Source: Rhynchopus sp. YZ270_cl-10 (Eukaryota > Euglenozoa > Diplonemea > Diplonemida > Diplonemidae). From it: a stretch of 64,000 bases of DNA. The stretch lies in the NCBI GenBank assembly GCA_964035575.1, contig OZ037928.1, positions 806,001 to 870,000 on the forward strand. The letters run 5' to 3'. Shown here one piece after another: positions 60,176 to 64,000 of this stretch (position 1 is the first letter of the stretch; the number at the start of each line of letters is the position of its first letter). A program made the position numbers and the translations under genes. Below the pieces are notes generated by a model that saw only the letters and a program-made list of their open reading frames with translations, was not told where the DNA came from and made no database searches.

Positions 60176-61661
60176 CAGGGCAGATCCTTATTTTCGCTAA
60201 AAACGCTAAAAATCCCAGATTTATTTTCGTTTTTTTCCTTTTTTTTCTCTCCCGTTTTTGAAATTTTTTCGCCCAGGCCTGACGCTAACTTTCAGGTTTT
60301 TGGGAAATTGTGGGGGGTTGATGGTTTGTCCGCGAGCGAAGCGAGCGAAAAAAATTTAAGGTGTACCTCCGCGAGCGCAGCGAGCGGGAAAATTGAGTGA
60401 CGGTCTAAAAAAAATCCAATAAGCAGGTTGGTACTGTACTGAGGCAGAATAGTGGTGTTTTTTTACACATCTCAGCTGTCGTAGAACTAAACCCCAGGGG
60501 ATAATATAGGTTTTGGGGGTTTTCGCTGAAACTCGGTCGAGCCCAACCCAGCTCGTGGGCGGAATGTGAGAATTCCTCGGTCATTCTACTGCGGAGTTCG
60601 GCGCTGCATTGATATTTGCACCAGGCACACGCAATGACCTCAGTATATTTACAAAAAGAAACGGCGGTCGTGGCACCCATGGCGAAGCCACGGTACGCAA
60701 CATTTCTAAAAATTACGCTCAAAATTGCACATTTTTACTGTCAAACTAGTCATAGGAAGGGTGGGTTGCAATCTTGCGCCGCAGGCACGGTACGCTACTT
60801 TTTTTCTTTCGCATGCTTCCTTTTCCTTCGGCGTTTGACCAATTAAATCGCATTCTGGCAGTGACCCTTGTCGGACACTGCGCCCTCTGACAAGGGTAAT
60901 ACTTTCTAGAAACATTCTGAAAAAAAGTGGTAGTGCCGGCATTAGCAAGAAAATTTTCAAAATTAAATAGGTAGTGCCAATGCACCAGCAGTTTGGGTAG
61001 GCGAGACCGCATTGGGTGAACCTCCGCGAGCGCAGCGAGCGGAAATTTTTTTTCCACAGTTTTTGGGCAAAGTTCAAAATCCCACCAAAAATTAAGTGGG
61101 GATTTTCGACAACAATACTGGGGCCCTATGGGTTTTTAGATTTTGGCCTAACAGTGTTGTATTTCTGCCTTGGTCCGGTTGAAGTCTTTATTATTGGATC
61201 TCATACTCCGTACAGGTGACCCACACCTGACCTTTAACACACACGCACTTCTTCGAAACCTCCACCCTCAGCACCAACCCTTTTACAATGGTCCGCTTTG
61301 CGGGTTTGCGGACATAGTAATTGTGTTCTTCAAGGTTATGCTTCAAAATGTCTTGTGCAAGGTGACACTGAGAATTGACACTCATTGGTCCTTGTCTTAT
61401 GAAGTGAAGACAAATATCAAAGGGGCATTGGCGGGCCGAAGGCCAGCCAAAAAAACGGTAGCGAACTTTTACTTTTTTTCCTTTTGGTTTCCCCCTTATT
61501 TTGACTTTCCGGATCGATTGCGGACCGTGGTGGTGCCACTCTGTGGCTGGAAATTAGTAGGTAACCAAAAAAATGGGCCAGAGAAAAAAGGAAAAAAAAA
61601 AAGGAAAAAAAAATAAAAAATCTCGAATCCTTATTTTCACTTTCGCTAAGGATCTACCCTG
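60176..61661. mobile_element. Non-autonomous hAT-like element H1, copy 2 (1486 bp)
   Basis: Same length as the copy at 22721, with no difference seen in the parts compared, and in the same orientation. The duplication GATTTGGC flanks it (60168-60175 and 61662-61669). Confidence 0.85.
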
Positions 61662-62586
61662 GATTTGGCGTTTGCTTTTTTTTTTTTGCCGAAAAAAAAA
61701 AACAAAAAACCCAAACGCCATTTTAGTTTTGGTGCTAACTGCAAAAGAACCTACAGGGATTGAACGAAAGTTGTTTTTTTTGTTCTTTGAAAATTTGGTT
61801 GTATTAGTGTAGCCACCCTAGAGTGTGCTCCACTATCGTTGGTATTTTTTTGTGCCCTCTTTTTTTTTTTTTTTTTTTGCGGTCTTTAAAAAATAGGAGG
61901 GGGAATAGAAAAAGAAGGATAATCAAAGCAAGGGTGTCGCTGATGAAGTATCGCAAACCCGGAGGCTGTGTTCGAGGACACACGAACCCACACCCCGCTA
62001 TAATTGCATAAGTCTCTTCTGTGCTTAGCTGCCTTAAAAGAAAAGTGAAGTTGATCGTGCAAAACGCCTCTGGGACGCAGGCACTGACACTCCGCGGGTT
62101 ATCGAACCCCGGAGTGATGCACATGGGAGTGGTTTACAGGGAAGCTGTAAGCAGGTATACAGTCATTACCCCACCCTGATCGGGAAGAAAATTCATGACA
62201 GGTGGTACCTGTCAATATGACAGGTGGTACGCGTGGTGGGAGGGAGGCAGACGGCATAGCGAAAAAGAATTGGTTGAAAGGTGCTAAAAACGTATCTCAG
62301 TCGAGCTTATGCAAAAAGGGTGGGGACGTGAGTGATCCTTAAAAGAAATTAATAAGGGAAAACGATAGAGTAAAAGGAAAGGGAGAAGCAAAAAAGATCA
62401 AATTGGTTCAAGGGGGTGGGGCAAAAAAAAAAGGGGGCCTTCTTTGCGGGCGCCGATGTGATGCCCATAGATGATTTTTTGTATGGGAACAACGCCAGGC
62501 AGAGAGAAGGAAAAAGAGAAGTTGAAAGTGCAAAACACATCACCGTTCATCGGCGGACGCAAGGCACTGGAAAATGGTCTACAAAA
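61662..62586. other. Interval with R2 and SINE-like copies
   Basis: It contains an R2 copy (61788), the third SINE-like block with its hairpin (62043-62160), two CTGTCAATATGACAGGTGGTAC-type short repeats near 62195-62230, and A-rich DNA. No gene is supported. Confidence 0.45.
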
Positions 62587-62882
62587 CAGGCACTCCGCTA
62601 GGTACTAAAGTTCTGTTGATTGTCAACAGAACTTTTTGAAAATGGGGAAAAAAAGAAAAAAAAAAAAGTTCTGCTGAGTGGTTCAGACCCGTTCTACCTG
62701 TCAAAAAAGCTCAGGAGAAGAAGATATGGAGAGGTGAGTGCTCAAACGTCCCAAAAAAGTCAAAATCGGGCGTTGAAAAAAAAAAAAGTTGCGTACCGTG
62801 CGCCTGCGGCGCAAGCATGTACCCCACCACGTGGACCATCAACAGAACATTTTCAAAATCGGAAATCCTAGCGGAGAGCCTG
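62587..62882. mobile_element. hAT-like MITE H2, copy 2 (296 bp)
   Basis: The 8-bp duplication CTACAAAA lies at 62579-62586 and 62883-62890. It differs from copy 1 by a few substitutions and A-run length changes. Confidence 0.82.
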
Positions 62883-64000
62883 CTACAAAAACAAAAAAAA
62901 AAAAAAAAAAAAAATACACACGAGGTAAAATTAAGGTACACAAACATACACACAAAATTTTGAAACTGGAGCTTCCACACTATAGGCAAACTACATTATT
63001 CCAAAAATAAAAATTAAGCAAAAAAAGAAGGGGGACAAAAGAAAACGAGAGTAGTTAAAGCGCACAATGACATCCCCATGCGATCAGGAGACGAAATGAC
63101 CCAATTAACTCAGCGGGGGGGGAGAAGAAAATAGTCGGCATCAGACAATCGACACGTTGTCTATAATATTCCAAAAAAAATAAACACAATCAGGTGGTTT
63201 GAAAGTTAGTTTTGTTTTGTTTTGTTTTTGCTACTTTATTTTGTTCTTTTTTGTTTTGTTGTTGTTTACTTTCGCAGCATGACCAAGGGTCGTTAAGACA
63301 CTCAGGTGGTACCACTGTTAAGGCGGGGGGAGGAAAACAGTGCACAATATGCCAAGACACTGCAGGGAAGGGGGGGGTTTGAAAATGTTTTTTTGTATGT
63401 TTTGAACGTGCTTTTGTGCTCTGTTTAATTTTGCTTGATAGTTTTGTAGACGTGGGGTTGGAGAGGAAGGGCGCGTTACTTTGTATGGGATTACGACTTA
63501 TCCTCTTTCTCAGCCACTGTCAAATGTCCTTTGTTATTTGTTTGTTTATTTGCTTGTCTTCGTTGAAAGAAACGAAAACAAAAAAGAAAGGGGGTTGAAA
63601 AAAAAAAGAGGGTACAGCCAGTACACCTTCCCTCAGGGTGTAGCACCTCTTGGATGCAGGCAGGGAAGGGGGAGGCGGAAAAAAATTCCCTTTGTAAGAT
63701 GATGCAAAGCCCTCGCGTGCTTAGTAACGTTTGAGAAGGGGGGAGGGGGAAAAAAGTTAGAATTCATATACTTTCAGTTCACAGAATTGAAAGTATTTTG
63801 AAAGGGTCAACACATATGCACCCTTTCCTTTTTTGTGGTTTTAGATTTTTGTTTTTAACTTCCTCAAAAAAATTAAAAGAGTGAGTTCATAAGATGATCC
63901 TAAGCCTCTCGCGCTTAGTCATCTTTAAAGTGCAGTACTACAATCCATTTTCATGGTCTACATGCATCTGATATGCTGTACTCCCGCTTCCTCTCGTCAG
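62883..64000. other. Right end of the window: repeats only
   Basis: 63382-63556 duplicates the leader DNA of the 45443 gene. Hairpin modules lie at 63697 and 63888, and a truncated R1 copy reaches the window edge. No gene is supported. Confidence 0.45.

Noticed and set aside
1-64000. Spliced-leader RNA or rRNA genes
   Set aside because: I looked for a short donor exon followed by an Sm-like site, and for rRNA cores, and saw none; the pyrimidine-AG sites before start codons are only suggestive.

Overview
This is nuclear DNA of a eukaryote, almost certainly a free-living or parasitic protist. Several genes have spliceosomal introns with GTATG-type donors and YAG acceptors, and the proteins are eukaryotic (ubiquitin-activating enzyme E1, a SEC12/PREB-like WD40 protein, a metacaspase-like protein). 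The DNA is packed with A/T runs, microsatellites and small DNA transposons. Every gene I can support lies on the minus strand over 64 kb, and pyrimidine tracts with an AG often precede start codons. That layout resembles the one-way gene clusters and trans-splicing of Euglenozoa. A diplonemid-like organism would fit, since kinetoplastids rarely have introns, but no spliced-leader gene is visible and this placement is an inference.

Layout, left to right. 0.3-4.8 kb: a three-exon metacaspase-like protein flanked by two related PH-like modules. 5-9 kb: nested MITEs and a 1.1-kb hAT-like element. 9.2-13.5 kb: a four-exon ubiquitin-activating enzyme E1. 14.5-18.5 kb: two tandem genes of a family with an N-terminal ubiquitin-like domain, 24-residue leucine-rich repeats and a basic tail. 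20.1-26.7 kb: a five-exon gene whose product joins a SEC12-like WD40 domain to a ZIP-type transporter with a PDZ domain in its central loop; one intron holds a fresh 1486-bp hAT-like element. 27.4-28.8 kb: a TerD-like protein gene. 28.8-42.8 kb: a region of tandem duplication carrying four more copies of the ubiquitin-like/LRR family (one intact, one with a lost tail, one frameshifted, one split by two insertions) mixed with fragments of the TerD-like gene, transposons and satellite arrays. 43-49 kb: foldback elements, a tRNA-like sequence with an expanded repeat in its D-arm, two low-complexity or coiled-coil protein genes and two long GGGAGA arrays. 49.8-55.3 kb: three further LRR paralogues of identical length. 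57.4-58.3 kb: a DUF1295/steroid-reductase-like membrane protein. 58.3-64 kb: mostly repeats, with the second identical hAT-like copy and one possible terminal exon.

The main theme is a nine-member, recombining ubiquitin-like/LRR family whose repeat number varies from 7 to 12 units while the framework stays nearly constant. It sits close to a single E1 gene. The most unusual single genes are the SEC12-ZIP-PDZ fusion and the PH-metacaspase-PH protein. The intergenic DNA records repeated insertion of hAT-like, CTAG-targeting foldback and TA-targeting elements, several with clean target duplications and with empty sites visible in paralogous copies.
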